A stretch of DNA of 64,000 nt from Cinnamomum chago (taxonomy: Eukaryota; Streptophyta; Magnoliopsida; Laurales; Lauraceae), in NCBI GenBank assembly GCA_038049695.1, contig CP142458.1:46405001-46469000 (forward strand). The letters are read 5' to 3'. Position numbers and translations under genes: made by a program. Shown here piece after piece: positions 1 to 10,863 of this stretch; positions within the stretch are counted from its first letter, which is position 1; each line of letters opens with the position of its first letter. Below the pieces are notes generated by a model, which was not told where the DNA came from, searched no databases, and saw only the letters and a program-made list of their open reading frames with translations.

Positions 1-234
1 GAGGGTGGTCTAGATTCCAGGGTTGACTAAAAAAGGATTGTGACAACTATGCTTGAAACAGCATTCTTGATGAATCCAACAAGGTCTTGTTTACAACGTC
101 ACCCCCTAGTTGTTTCTATCATGAATGGTATGGGAGGTTGGAATGGTGAATTTAAATTGAAGGGGGCGGTCCGCGCTTGATTAGTAGGGATTGACAAAAT
201 AGTTGAAGCTTTTGGACACAGGCTACATCAAATT
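1..234 (+). pseudogene. Plant mobile domain (PMD) pseudogene, 5'-most segment in window
   Basis: This is the upstream part of the PMD-like coding sequence that resumes at 1983. The last codons before the LTR read roughly VGIDKIVEAFGHRLHQI, and they continue in frame across the LTR into GLLKAIQATQYNID once one AAATT copy is removed. Further upstream the frame is broken, with several stops in all frames of 1-180, and no start codon can be assigned. The PMD family (MAIN/MAIL-like proteins and many transposon-borne copies) has no simple enzymatic role. The assignment rests mainly on the downstream segments, so this piece is an inference from continuity. Confidence 0.5.
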
Positions 235-1977
235 TGTTAGATTGTATGGTCTCAATTCATTAGTTGATGTAATAAATTGATTAATTTCTTTATTTATCAA
301 TGCAATCATGCTTTCCTTTCATAAGATGAATGGTGTTTTATTACTTAATGCACATGACCAATACATATAAGATAATGGTTCATGAAATGAACCGGGTCCC
401 ATTAGTATATTAGATGTGTATATGTATATGGATGAGATCCACATACGGGAGACATGTGTTACAAATCTTATACTTAAAATTGTCTTCACAACCAGCGATG
501 AGACTGGGTATCTCATCTGATAAGGTTGCAGCACTTTGATCACTATGAGATAGTGTGATTTATCTTAATCATCAGAATGTAAGATTCTGGTTCATGGTGC
601 TGGTACATTGGATGTATTGAAGGACCATGAGAAGCACCTTATGAAATACTGTCTCGATTTTAAGGTCTGCTCTCATAATTCCCTAGCAATAGGCTCTCAA
701 TCCTGAGACATTGATGAACTCAAGTTTCTATCTATTCATTTGCTTTTAGTCACCAATGAGTGTGGCCAACTGTAGGTCAACACCTTGGTGTCTTGGGTAC
801 GTGATAGTAGGACTGTGGGAACATCCAATGATCAAGATGGAATCTATCTATAATATCCCCTTGTGCCAATTAATGGATTTATCATTAGTAAGTTCGCACC
901 CATCTCGATTAAGAGTTAATTGGATGGTACTGATGATCACTGTGATTAATTGGGGCTCAAGGATAATAAGATGTAGGTCTAAGATTGGATGGGAAAGATT
1001 TATTCCAATTGATCCATGGATATTGATAGGGGCATACTTGTGGTAATTGGAAAGTTTAGGGTCTTCATTGTAATTTATTCCTAAGACTGGATTGCAATTG
1101 CATTTATATAGTGGTGTTATTTACAATTAATTGTGGGCCTGGAGTCTACATGAGATGTGGGGTTGCGGTGTCCCAATTGGAGCCAGCTTTCTAAGGAATC
1201 CCTAGTGGTCCCCACGCTAGCCCAAGATATTAGAAAGATACTAATTCTACTTGAACTCTAAAAGGAAGGAATTATAAAGTTACTATTTCTATTTGAAGTG
1301 GGACTTCTAATAGTGGTAATAGTATACTTACTAATTGTTGTGGAAGTGAGACTTCTATGATAATTAGAAAGGAGAAAGTTTCTAATTTATTTTGGAAGTA
1401 GGACTTCTATTCAATTAGTAAAGAGGAGGTTTGAAAATATATAAAAGAGGAGTAAAGGGGCTGGGACGTCCACTCTAGGAATTCATGCCCAAACCCTTTG
1501 TGCAAAAGTTGCACATTTCTCCTCTTCTCTCTCTTTCTCTTCTAGTTCTCTTCTAGTTCCTTGAAGTTACTAGTAGGGTTTTCTCTTGGTGATCCCACCC
1601 ATCTTCTTGAGGGATAGAGAATTTGATACGGGTCATAGCATGGAAGATGAAAAGGACTTGGAGATTCTTATTTGATACGTGAAAGAGTTGCATCATCAAA
1701 GAAAGACACAACTTCTCCATTAAGAGCACAACTGAGCTCCAAAGGTATAATCTACTTCCTCGTATGTTGTAGATTTTTATGGATGCCTGTTGGCTACTGT
1801 TCTATCTTCTTGATAGGCTTATTTACTGATCATGATGGCTGAGATTGAGGACATGGATCCTAGATTGAGTTTTATAGCCTTCTGGATATGGTTTTTGGCC
1901 TTATGGGTATTTGATCCCTAAATCAAGTGGGTCAAAAGTTTTGAAAATCTGTCCATAAGGTCCACCTACTTCCAACA
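235..1977 (+). mobile_element. Solo LTR, probably Ty1/copia, TSD AAATT
   Basis: The element runs from TGTTAGATTG to CTTCCAACA, with TG...CA ends, and is flanked by AAATT at 230-234 and 1978-1982. No internal domain is present, so it is a solo LTR left by LTR-LTR recombination. A TATA-like tract (ATATATAAAAG) lies near 1437-1446. It is followed by a CT-rich stretch at about 1520-1560 that fits the start of a transcribed leader. The small ORFs inside it show no recognisable domain. It sits inside a PMD coding exon. A related 5' end occurs at 34328. The copia assignment is from the TGTTAG...CA ends and size and is tentative. Confidence 0.85.
1437..1446 (+). promoter_or_regulatory. Candidate TATA box of the solo LTR
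   Basis: The sequence ATATATAAAAG lies about 540 bp before the 3' end of the LTR and is followed by a pyrimidine-rich stretch, as expected at a U3/R boundary. Assignment is by position and sequence only. Confidence 0.5.
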
Positions 1978-1982
1978 AAATT

Positions 1983-3355
1983 GGCCTCTTGAAGGCAATA
2001 CAGGCCACCCAATACAACATTGACTACTGCAATGGAATGTACCAGGCCATGTTGGAGACTTTCTTTTCAAGGTCAAATACTTGCGTGGTGCCAAATGGAG
2101 GACTAGGGTTCACACTTCAAGAAATGGGTGACATTTCAGGCCTCCTTGTGGTTGGGGATTTGTATGAGGAATATGTCCCAACAGTTGATGAAATAAAGGG
2201 AGAGTCAGAAAATTTTAGACTCTTATATGCATACTTGTTATATGAATATACCTCATTATCTAATAAGAAGGGATATGTTGCGTCCTCTTCATGGCTTGAC
2301 AAATTTGGGCCTGATAAAACAAGGATTAGATGCTTCAAGCTAAAGCTAATGCGGAGTATAGAATTATTTGATTTTGAAACACCATTAATGGTGTTGAGCG
2401 GCGATATCATTTGCATTATAGAGGTGAAGCCATTTCTCGCTTATTTGTCCATGTGGTTGAGTAAGATGGTCTTCTCTGGGACTAATGGTGACTACATTCG
2501 ACCCGAGACTTTTCTACCTGCTCTCCAACTTGCAAAAGGAACTAAGTATGCCTTATGCCTTGCTATGGTTACTTGGATGTGTACAAGACTAGAACATCAT
2601 ACAAAGCTGGTTGGAAAAGGCACTACAGAGCTGGTTGGAAAAGGCACAATTTCATGATTTATACCCCGCCCACTTTTTTTATGCCTGGTTCGTAAGTCAC
2701 TGCAACGATCTCCATCGGCTAGAAGAAGTAGCTGATAGAAGGCCTTTTCTAATGCATTTTCATGGGGCTAAAGCTGGCAATTTGACTCTGGAAATGCTCG
2801 CACAATAATTCGAGACCATAGAAATCATAGGTTTGATATATTCCCTAAGCCTGGAGATGGCCCCTTATATTGGTTACGTGATTGTGCTTCAAATAATATA
2901 CGATCTTCCGATCAAAAGGCATTAACATCAGCTGAGTGGGAATGGCTTGTATGTATCTGGCCCAGTACTCTGGTTTATAGGAGGGGAATTCATATAAACT
3001 TCCAGCCATATCTTCTAAGTAGATTTGCTCAACAGTTTGGATAGTCACAGGGCTATGTGGGCAATCCAAGTCTGAAGTTATTATTGCAAGGGACTAGCAT
3101 GGATGGCCTCAATGATTGGCTGAACTTCTCGGCTTTCCACACTAGTTGTTTATTCCGAACTCCATACCTGGAAGCAGGTACATCTCATACCTTTACTACG
3201 TGGTTTCAAAATGTCTTCCAAGATTAACTGAAAATTGGTAGTATGAGGAGTTTTCGCAAGGGCATTGAGCTGTCAAATTCTTTTCTTAATGCTAAAAAGG
3301 AAAGAAAAGTGTCACTAGAAAATACAAATGAGGGCATCAATGGCACCGAAGCTGG
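1983..3355 (+). pseudogene. PMD pseudogene, main domain segment
   Basis: The encoded protein resembles the plant mobile domain (aminotransferase-like PMD, PF10536-type). Segments include GDISGLLVVGDLYEEYVP, YLSMWLSKMVFSGTNG, LQLAKGTKYALCLAM, FHDLYPAHFFYAWF and, after further frame changes, FQPYLLSRFAQQFG. The first open stretch is 1989-2657. The frame then shifts near 2600, again near 2795, and meets a TAG near 3042 where a glutamine codon would fit. A short duplication (AGCTGGTTGGAAAAGGCAC, two copies) lies at about 2604-2648. The last codons before the CACTA element encode EGINGTEAG and resume in frame at 30008. PMD proteins occur as host silencing factors and as passengers of transposons; which applies here cannot be told. 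Confidence 0.75.
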
Positions 3356-3381
3356 CACTACAACAAAAATCATTTTTCGCG
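3356..3381 (+). repeat. Left terminal inverted repeat of CACTA-1
   Basis: The first 26 bases match the complement of the right end exactly. The sequence opens CACTACAACAAAAATC and ends in TCGCG. Beyond base 26 the two ends diverge. Confidence 0.95.
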
Positions 3382-3790
3382 GCAAATATTTCGCGACGTT
3401 TTGAAATTTTGTCACTAAATATTGGTTTTCGCGACGAAAAATTCATTTCGTCGCCTAAAATGAAAATACAATGATTTAACAATGATAATTTTTAATTGAC
3501 GCTAAATATTGTTGCGAAAAGTTTTGCGCCAAAAAATGGGATTGGCGCCATGAAGAGGTACAATTTTGGCGACGAAATTATTTATTTTGCGGCGAGTTTA
3601 TTTCATCGCTAAATCATTTACATCATATTTTATTAAAGAAATTTTGCGACAAAATATATCGCCACAAAATTCCATTATAATAATCCGCAACTAATTTATT
3701 TCGTCGCGGAATGCATAAAATTTGGGACGCGCGGTCTGTCTTGGCGGTTTATTTTTTAGAACTATTGGCGACGAAATGAAATCTACTCGA
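3382..3790 (+). repeat. Left subterminal repeat zone of CACTA-1
   Basis: Many short copies of GCGACGAAA / TTTCGTCGC occur in both orientations, mostly between 3390 and 3780. In En/Spm elements such subterminal motifs bind the TNPA protein and help synapsis and promoter control. Binding here is inferred from the family only. Confidence 0.75.
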
Positions 3791-3799
3791 AAGACTTAA

Positions 3800-4145
3800 G
3801 AGAAGTATTGGAAAGAAAGAAGAACTCTTCCATTTCTCTCACAGCAGAACAACACGCAGACCTTGTCCATTTCTTTCACACCGGAACGAAGGCGCAGCAC
3901 CTTCACCTCCTCTCCCTCTCGATCTTGGCCCCCCCTCTCTCTCTCTCTCTCCATCTCCCAACCCCCTGCACAGACCCATCTCAGAGGAAGCCCCCCTCTC
4001 TAGTCTCTCTGCTCTTCATCTCTCTCACGCCCGCGGACTATCGTCCCTTCTTCCTCCACGCGAAGACCGCACCACCACCAGCAGCGCAGAGCCCCATCTT
4101 CTCTCCCTCTTCTCCCTCCACGCGCAAAACTCATCCCATTCACAG
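3800..4145 (+). other. Pyrimidine-rich leader exon of CACTA-1 with splice donor
   Basis: A CT-rich tract (TCTCTCTC, CCCCTCTC and similar) follows the subterminal repeats and ends at CACAG|GTAAGAG near 4145, a strong plant splice donor. I read it as the promoter-proximal, untranslated first exon of the transposase transcript, whose coding part starts after the acceptor at about 6910. An ORF across it (3808-4149) is low-complexity Ser/Pro/Leu and is not considered a protein. The second CACTA element has the same arrangement at 63360-63711. Confidence 0.5.
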
Positions 4146-4724
4146 GTAAGAGCCTCTCTCCCTCCTCTTTGCATCACCATCGCATCAGTGATATCACTTC
4201 CCCTGCACGTGCACCCTCTCCTCTCATAGAGATCTCCAGATCTCCAAGAAGGATATATATATATTTTTATTTTTTATTCTAGTTTTTTCTTTTTGTTGTT
4301 TTTGTGGGGTTTTGGATTTGGATTTGGGGTTTTTTTTTTTTGAATGATAGATTGGATTTGGGGGGATGTTTCATGTTGTAAGATTGATCTCGGATCTCAA
4401 TAGATTCGAAGGTCGTCGGTTCTTTCACATGAGACTGCATATTTTATTTGATTTTTACCTTATCATTTTACATTCACAATCGTGTTATTTGTATATGTAG
4501 ACGTTTGCAGATCATGGGCTTCCTCATTTTGGATTCATTCGGTGTTATGTGATTTTCTTGTAAACTCCGAGCTATGGTGAAGAATAGATCTTCACTGCTC
4601 AAAGGGGAAAATAAGAAGATAAATTTGATCTCAGGTTATTGAAACTATTAGCTTTTTGTTACAAGAAAAGGGCCAATCAAGGGTTTTTTTTTACTTTTTT
4701 TTTCTGACTGAATCAATCTTCTGA

Positions 4725-4878
4725 GTTGCTCATGAAGAAGTAAACACCACCTTCAAGAACCCATGGCTGAAGTAATCTTCTGAGTTCCTCTGCTTTTTCT
4801 TTGAATGAAAAGAACATCACATGACCTGGTATTTGTATATTCTCAACAACATCATCACATGGCCTGGTAGTTGAATCT
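4725..4878 (-). pseudogene. Unidentified captured coding trace (minus strand)
   Basis: Read on the minus strand, about 4878-4725 gives an open, protein-like stretch that includes QIPGHVMFFSFKEKAEEL, LLQPWVLEGGVYFFM and SNSED, then a stop. The balanced composition (Trp, Phe, Lys/Glu helix) is unlike the surrounding low-complexity AT-rich DNA. I do not recognise the family. It may belong to the same captured gene as the trace at 5690-5815, since both are antisense to the transposase and about 800 bp apart. It is too short to name and could be chance. Confidence 0.35.
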
Positions 4879-5689
4879 TTCAAAGGACAGCAGACTGCTT
4901 ATCATTCACGGTGCAACAAATCTCACCAATATTTTGAATTTGTAACTATTTTCTTGAAATTATCTGATCATGCTGTTATGACAATTTGATTTGTCCATAG
5001 AAATGAACATATAGCAATAGTAAGTAAAAATATATCTCTAGCTCTCTCAGTCTATCTATCTATCTATCTACACATGACACACATATAACATATTCACATG
5101 TAATGTAATTTCTCAGTCCATCTCCTTTCTCTAGTTCGTACCTAACTGTCTATTTAGTACCCTCAACAGTCCTACAGGTAAATGAATATGCATGTGTAGT
5201 TAGTGATTACTTGTAATGAACTGACATACTTTAGCCCCATTTGGATATTAGGAATCAGTTGCCTTGCAATCAGTTTACGTGGAAATCGAATCACCTGCAA
5301 CTCTATTCACTAGTAATGGGTTATGTGATAGAGAGGGAAAAAAAACATTAATTTAAAACATATCTCCGGTTATCCAAAATCATGAATCATCACTTAGGTG
5401 TAAACCGAGTTTCCTCCACTTGGTTCACTAAGAAAAGTCCCTTTACAAATTCAAAATCAACCAGAAGGAACATTCTTGTCAGTTAAAAGCTTTGAATAAA
5501 GAGAGTGAAGGAAAAAAAATTAGACTTATCATGCATTAAAAAAAGAACTTCTGATTTCCGGCTGAGCACAATTCTCATGGTCAATAGTACCATGGTTGAA
5601 AAATGCTCAGAAGGACATCCTAAATCTTAGATATGCTATATATGCATAAAGTAAGTTCTCATCAAGCATTATGACTGCCCTTTGAGAGA

Positions 5690-5815
5690 TTTTTGGGATC
5701 TTGTCTGTTCAGAATACGATCGAACAGGTCAACGGTCTGGATAACCAAATCATGAGCTCCAATCACAAATACAAACCGCCTGAGGTTTACCATCCATGAG
5801 AGAAGAGAGAGCTAA
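5690..5815 (-). pseudogene. Unidentified captured coding trace (minus strand)
   Basis: The minus-strand reading contains WMVNLRRFVFVIGAHD, LVIQTVDLFDRILNRQDP and KNLSKGQ without a stop. This looks like real coding DNA, with hydrophobic and charged residues alternating as in a helix. I cannot assign a family. It may be an exon of the same unknown gene as 4725-4878. No start codon or clear splice site decides its limits. Confidence 0.35.
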
Positions 5816-6029
5816 TTAGGATCATACAACCTGCTCTCTGGTTATTTGAATGAAAAGATGGCTTCTACTTTACTCCTGAAGACCTTTGCCATGATGATTT
5901 TTTCCTTTCCAATTTATTGTGAAGTTATATGGAAAATACATAATTTGGTGCATTCATTTTGTTCCCTGCTTCTTATCATTCAAAAAGTCTGATCTGACAC
6001 ACTTCTTTGGTTCCCATTGTTTGGTCCAC

Positions 6030-6305
6030 ACTCTCTAAAGTCCAACAATATTGTCTGTACAGTTTTTCTCAGGCAGCGGCTGCAGCTCAAGCTGGTGGTT
6101 TTGTGATCCAGATTTTTGTTCGTTGCGTCAGGGTAAGGTTCCTTAATTTAAGGACCATGCATTTCAAGTGTTCACTGAGAAATGTTGATTGATTGAAATT
6201 ATGTTGTATAGGACTGTGCTCGCAATCATTCTGGTGATCCTGAGGTAGAAGCTGCTTGCAAAAGTGGAGAAGATCCTGGATTGGCCTTGCTTGGTTGGTG
6301 AGTTT
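6030..6305 (+). pseudogene. Captured transaldolase gene fragment (two partial exons and intron)
   Basis: The first exon piece reads YSFSQAAAAAQAGGFVIQIF and ends FVRCVR at a GTCAGG|GTAAGG donor (about 6132). After a roughly 77-bp intron ending TATAG at 6211, the second piece reads DCARNHSGDPEVEAACKSG and EDPGLALL, followed by a GT donor near 6300. This matches the conserved transaldolase region (QAAAAAQAG..VIQIFVGR.RDWARNHSGDPE), a pentose-phosphate enzyme. The junction falls exactly where the protein is continuous, so the piece was captured as genomic DNA with its intron. It covers only about 55 codons, has G-to-R and W-to-C changes in conserved positions, and cannot make an enzyme. It lies in the long first intron of the CACTA transposase unit, same strand. 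Confidence 0.85.
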
Positions 6306-6919
6306 GGTTCACCATTCATTCTCTCTATGATAATATGTTAGTTTCCTTTTGTCATAATTTCACTTTAATCTCATTTTGTATCTTAAGTTTATATGCACTG
6401 AATTTATTATTGCAAGGACATGCTAATGTTCACACTTATTTGGTCAAAAACATTTCATGTTGGGTTTCATGTAAATCTATTGGGTTTCCTCCCATCCAAA
6501 CAAAATAATCTCACCGCGTATCCAAAAACTGGTGCATGATTTTTTTACTTATGTATGCAACCTAGCACTAATGCACATAAACACAGATATCAATTTTAAA
6601 TGTTGCTTATTCAGTTAAGTTTCATATCTGAACCATTCAGATAATGGTTTCCAGATTAGAAGTAAAGACATCATTAGTTAAGATGGAGAAAAATAGAACA
6701 GACTTTTATTGTATTTTGTGATCTTAAGGGCATTGTATTATTAGCATAGATGTTCCTGCAAACAGTTATTTATGCTGTGCATACTCCATATAAATGCTTT
6801 TATGTTCCACTTATTCTGAAAACTGGACATTTTTATTTCTTTAACACCAATAATGTGTGATTTTTAAGATTAGAATAGAATAAAACTACATTTAATTGTG
6901 ATGTTGTAGGTCACCAAAT

Positions 6920-9900
6920 ATGGACAAGACTTGGATGAATTGCAGGAATAAACTTTGACCAGAGTATAGAAATGGGGTAAGGTCGTTTATTAAATTTGCC
7001 AGTGAACATATGGGTGAGCATAGTAAGATTTGGTGTCCGTGTTTGAGATGCATGAATGTAGAATTGCATACTTATCCCACCGCCGAAGAACATTTGTTGT
7101 TTAACGGAATCATGACTTCTTACACGGCATGGATACTCCACGGGGAGCCAATGCCTATGAATGTAGAGGGTGTACATGATGATGATTCCGACAATGAGGG
7201 GGGAAGTGTTCATGGTGGAATCTCTGACACAAAAGACAACCCTCATGATGAGTTGTCCGAACTTCTGGAAGATATATACAGGGTGGGTTTTATGGACAAT
7301 GATTTTGGGGATCTTGGATCTGGCCACGATTTTGATAGTGTTGGGCGAGAGAATGTCCAGAACTTTGAAAAATTGTCGAAAGATGCCCAGCGTGCCTTAT
7401 ATCCAGGTTGCACAAAGTTTACATTGTTGTCATTTGTCATTAAGATGCTGCATGTAAAGGTGTTGAATAACTTGAGCAATAAGGCATTCAACATGGTGAT
7501 GTTGATAATGAAGGATGTTATACCGGAGAGTGAGATGATTCCAGGTTCCCTTTATGAAGCAAAGAAATTCTTACGTGAACTGGGGTTGGGATACAAATCC
7601 ATTCATGCTTGTAAGAATGATTGCGTGCTTTTCAGGAAAGAAAATGAGAATCTTGAAAATTGTCCAGAATGTGGGGAGTTTTGATATAAGCGCAATGATG
7701 GCAAGGGTAAAAAAATTCCAGTGAAGGTGCTGCGACACCTCCCACTGATCCCAAGGTTACAGAGATTATTTATGTCAAGGAAGACAGCTACAGATATGCG
7801 GTGGCACAAGGAGAAGCTTGTGGATGATGGGGAATTCTCGACGCACCCTGCCGACCGTATTGAGTGCAAGGATTTTGATCGGCAGTATCATGCATTTGCC
7901 CAGGAGTCCCGCAATGTTAGGTTAGGGCTGGCTACTTATGGGTTCAACCCCTTTGGTAATATGAGCAACTCCTATAGTATGTAGCCTGTGATACTCATGC
8001 CTTTTAACCTGCCACCCTGGAAGTGTATGAAAGAACCATTTTGTATGATGTCTTTGCTTATTCCTGGACCGCAGGCACCGGGAAAAGAAATCGACGTGTA
8101 CATCCAGCCATTAATGGATGAGTTAAAAGAGCTTTGGAATGACGGTGTGTTAACTTATGATGCATCCAAAGGAGAGAGTTTCTGAATGCATGCGGCTCTT
8201 ATGTGGACCATAAACGACTTTCCAGCATATGGTAACTTGTCGGGATGGAGTACTAAAGGTTATATGGCGTGCCCCACTTGTAACAAGGATCCATCATCAC
8301 AAAGGTTGAAAGATAAAATAGGGTACACGGGCGCTTGCCGTTACTTACCTGAGAACCACACATGGCGAAGGAGTAAGCTCTTTAACGGTAAGTCAGAGAA
8401 CCGAACGATTCCGGTGGAATTGTCGGGGGAATAGATATTAGAGCACTTGGATTGCTTGACGAATGTCAAGTTTGGGAAGCATCCACTAAACAAGAAAAGA
8501 AAGCGCTTGCCGGAGGAATTGAATTGGACAAAGAAAAGCATTTTATTTGAGCTACCTTACTGGAAGAAACTAAAACTCCAACACAACCTTGATGTCATGC
8601 ATGAGGAGAAGAATATATGTGAGAACACTCTTGGAACAGTGATGGGCATTGATGGGAAAAATAAGGACACGGACAAGGCTCGTATGGATTTGGAGGGTAT
8701 GAAAATTAGGAAAGAATTACACCTACGCAAGCGTGCTGATGGGTCCTTTGAAAAGCCCCCCGCGATCTACACATTGTCCCTAAAGGAAAGACAGGATTTC
8801 TGTGATTTCTTGGAATCGGTCAGGTTTCCTGATGGTTATACAGCAAACATTTCGAGGTGTATAAACACCAAGGATGGTAAGGTATCAGGACTAAAAAGTC
8901 ATGACTGCCATGTAATTTTACAAAGACTTCTGCCGATAGGAGTATGTGGGCATCTTCCTAAGGATATCTGTACCACATTGTTTGAGCTAGGCAATTTCTT
9001 TGAACAGCTGTGCTCGAAGAGATTAAGATTGAAGGACTTGGAGGCATTACAGGACCGAGTAGTTTTAATACTATGCAAGATGGAAAAGATTTTTCCACCA
9101 GCATTCTTCGATATTATGGTCCATCTAGCCATTCACTTGCCTCGTGAGGTCATGCTTGCCGGGCCAGTGCAATATCGATGGATGTACCCTATTGAAAGGT
9201 ATTAATGCCTAACTTTCATTTAAATTAAAAATTTATCTCTGCTGCATTTTCATGCTAACAAAAAATAAAATTCTCCTTTTTTAAGGCAACTAGGAACTTT
9301 AAAACGGTTTGTTCGCAATCGAGCTCGACTTGAAGGTTCGATTGTTGAGGCTTACATTGTCAAGGAATGCCATACTTTCTGTTCAATGTATCTACAAGGG
9401 GTAGAAACTGTATTCAATCGGGATGAACGAAATGATGATGGTGGTGAAGGTGGGCTAGGGCTGGGGGTATTCTCACAAGATGTTCGTCCTTTCGGTCAAA
9501 TAAGAAATGCACCTGAGGTGTCGCAGAAGGAACGTGATATGGCTCAGTGGTTTATACTGCATAATAGCCCGGAGGTGGCACCTTATCTAGAGTATGTGAT
9601 CATATATTATGCATGAGCATTACTTGTAATATTGTGTGTTAATGCTTATAATTTATTAATTACCAATGACATGTATTCTAATTAAGGAGCACAAGAACCT
9701 ATTAATGATGCAAAGTAGTTATGATATCGACCGGTGACAACAACGAGAGTTTCCGAAGTGGTTTAAAAAATAGGTAAGATATATATATAGTTACCTCATG
9801 TATAATCAGCTTAAATTGTAGTCATTCATTATGTTATGATTCACTCTATATATTTTGGTCATGCAGATGAATGAATTGCGAAGTCAACAATTAGCAGAAG

Positions 9901-10664
9901 CTACATATGAACTTTGGTCATTGGCAAATGGTCCAAATCTATTAATGAAGTTTTACTCGGGTTGTATGTGTAATGGGGTCCGATTTCACACTAAAGACCA
10001 TGACAACCAACGTAAAAGTCAGAACAGTGGGCTGGTGGTAAACGGGGATCATGACGGGAAAGATATTGACTTCTACGGCTACTTGTGTAACGTCTGGGAA
10101 ATGACTTACATTTTTGGGTATCGAGTTGTCTTGTTCCGTTGCGAGTGGTTTAACCTTGGTAGTGGGCGAACTGTACAAACCGATGCACATTTTACATCAC
10201 TTGATGTAAGAGGTCGATGGTATCAGAACGACCTCTTTGTCCTACCTAGTCAAGTGTAGCAAGTCTTTTATGTGAATGACCCCAAATTGGGCCCACATTG
10301 GCAAATCGTCCAGCGGATTCAACATCGAGGAATATGGGATATACCAGAGTTGGATGATGTAGAATCCAATGATGATGGACCATCTATTCAAGATGATGCG
10401 TTCCAGCAGGAAAAAACAACTGATGTGGTCCCCATCGTTGTTGAAGATCCAGACAGGATGGGTCAACCACGGTATGATAGGTCTGATATTGATCCAGAGA
10501 TTGTTACAAGTGGAATACTCTCAGAGGAAAATAGTCGAGAAGATATGTTGGTTGATGATGATTTTATCTGCGATGACGAAGATGAGACATTGGAGGAGTA
10601 TTGTGATGAAGTGGAAAATGATTTACATAGTATAGATGACTCTGATGCAGAATCTGATTTGTAG
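6920..10664 (+). pseudogene. CACTA TNP2-type transposase, inactivated
   Basis: This encodes the catalytic CACTA transposase (Transposase_21/TNP2 family, with N-terminal transposase-associated domain). The first coding exon starts at ATG 6920 (MDKTWMN..., after an AG acceptor near 6910) and keeps one frame to 9198. It includes the zinc-like segment IWCPCLRCMN, LPLIPRLQRLFMSRKTA, FNPFGNMSNSYSM, WTINDFPAYGNLSGWSTKG, MACPTCN and HNLDVMHEEKN. Further exons lie at about 9286-9591 (RNRARLEGSIVEAYIVKE), about 9687-9773 and 9867-10664, the last ending in an acidic tail. In-frame stops interrupt it at 6956, 7682, 7982, 8183, 8432, 9735, 9771 and 10257. Without frameshifts in the main exon, point mutation explains the loss. 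Splicing at 9591/9687 is uncertain by one base. Confidence 0.9.
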
Positions 10665-10863
10665 TTAATGTTTATTTGTATAAGAACCACTACTCTATAA
10701 TCATAGCTAAGATCATTCTTTTTTTGTTCGACCTTCTTTTCTATTTACATGGATATCGGTAATATTACATAACAATTCACTGTATAATGAATTGTTCTTA
10801 TATAATGGTAAGGTAACTAAATTATTATGTTTTTAGAAACGTTTTCTTAAGCAGGTCACATAC

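Larger units (their letters stand above)
4146..6029. other. CACTA-1 internal sequence, mostly intronic
   Basis: This is probably part of the long first intron of the transposase unit. It is AT-rich, with a short TCTA repeat near 5055. Two antisense coding traces (4725-4878 and 5690-5815) are listed separately. I see no other gene. Confidence 0.5.

Noticed and set aside
756..1046. 96-codon ORF
   Set aside because: Lies inside the solo LTR with no domain; chance ORF.
3808..4149. 113-codon ORF in the CT-rich tract of CACTA-1
   Set aside because: Low-complexity Ser/Pro/Leu composition caused by CT repeats. It ends at a splice donor and resembles no protein; treated as untranslated leader.
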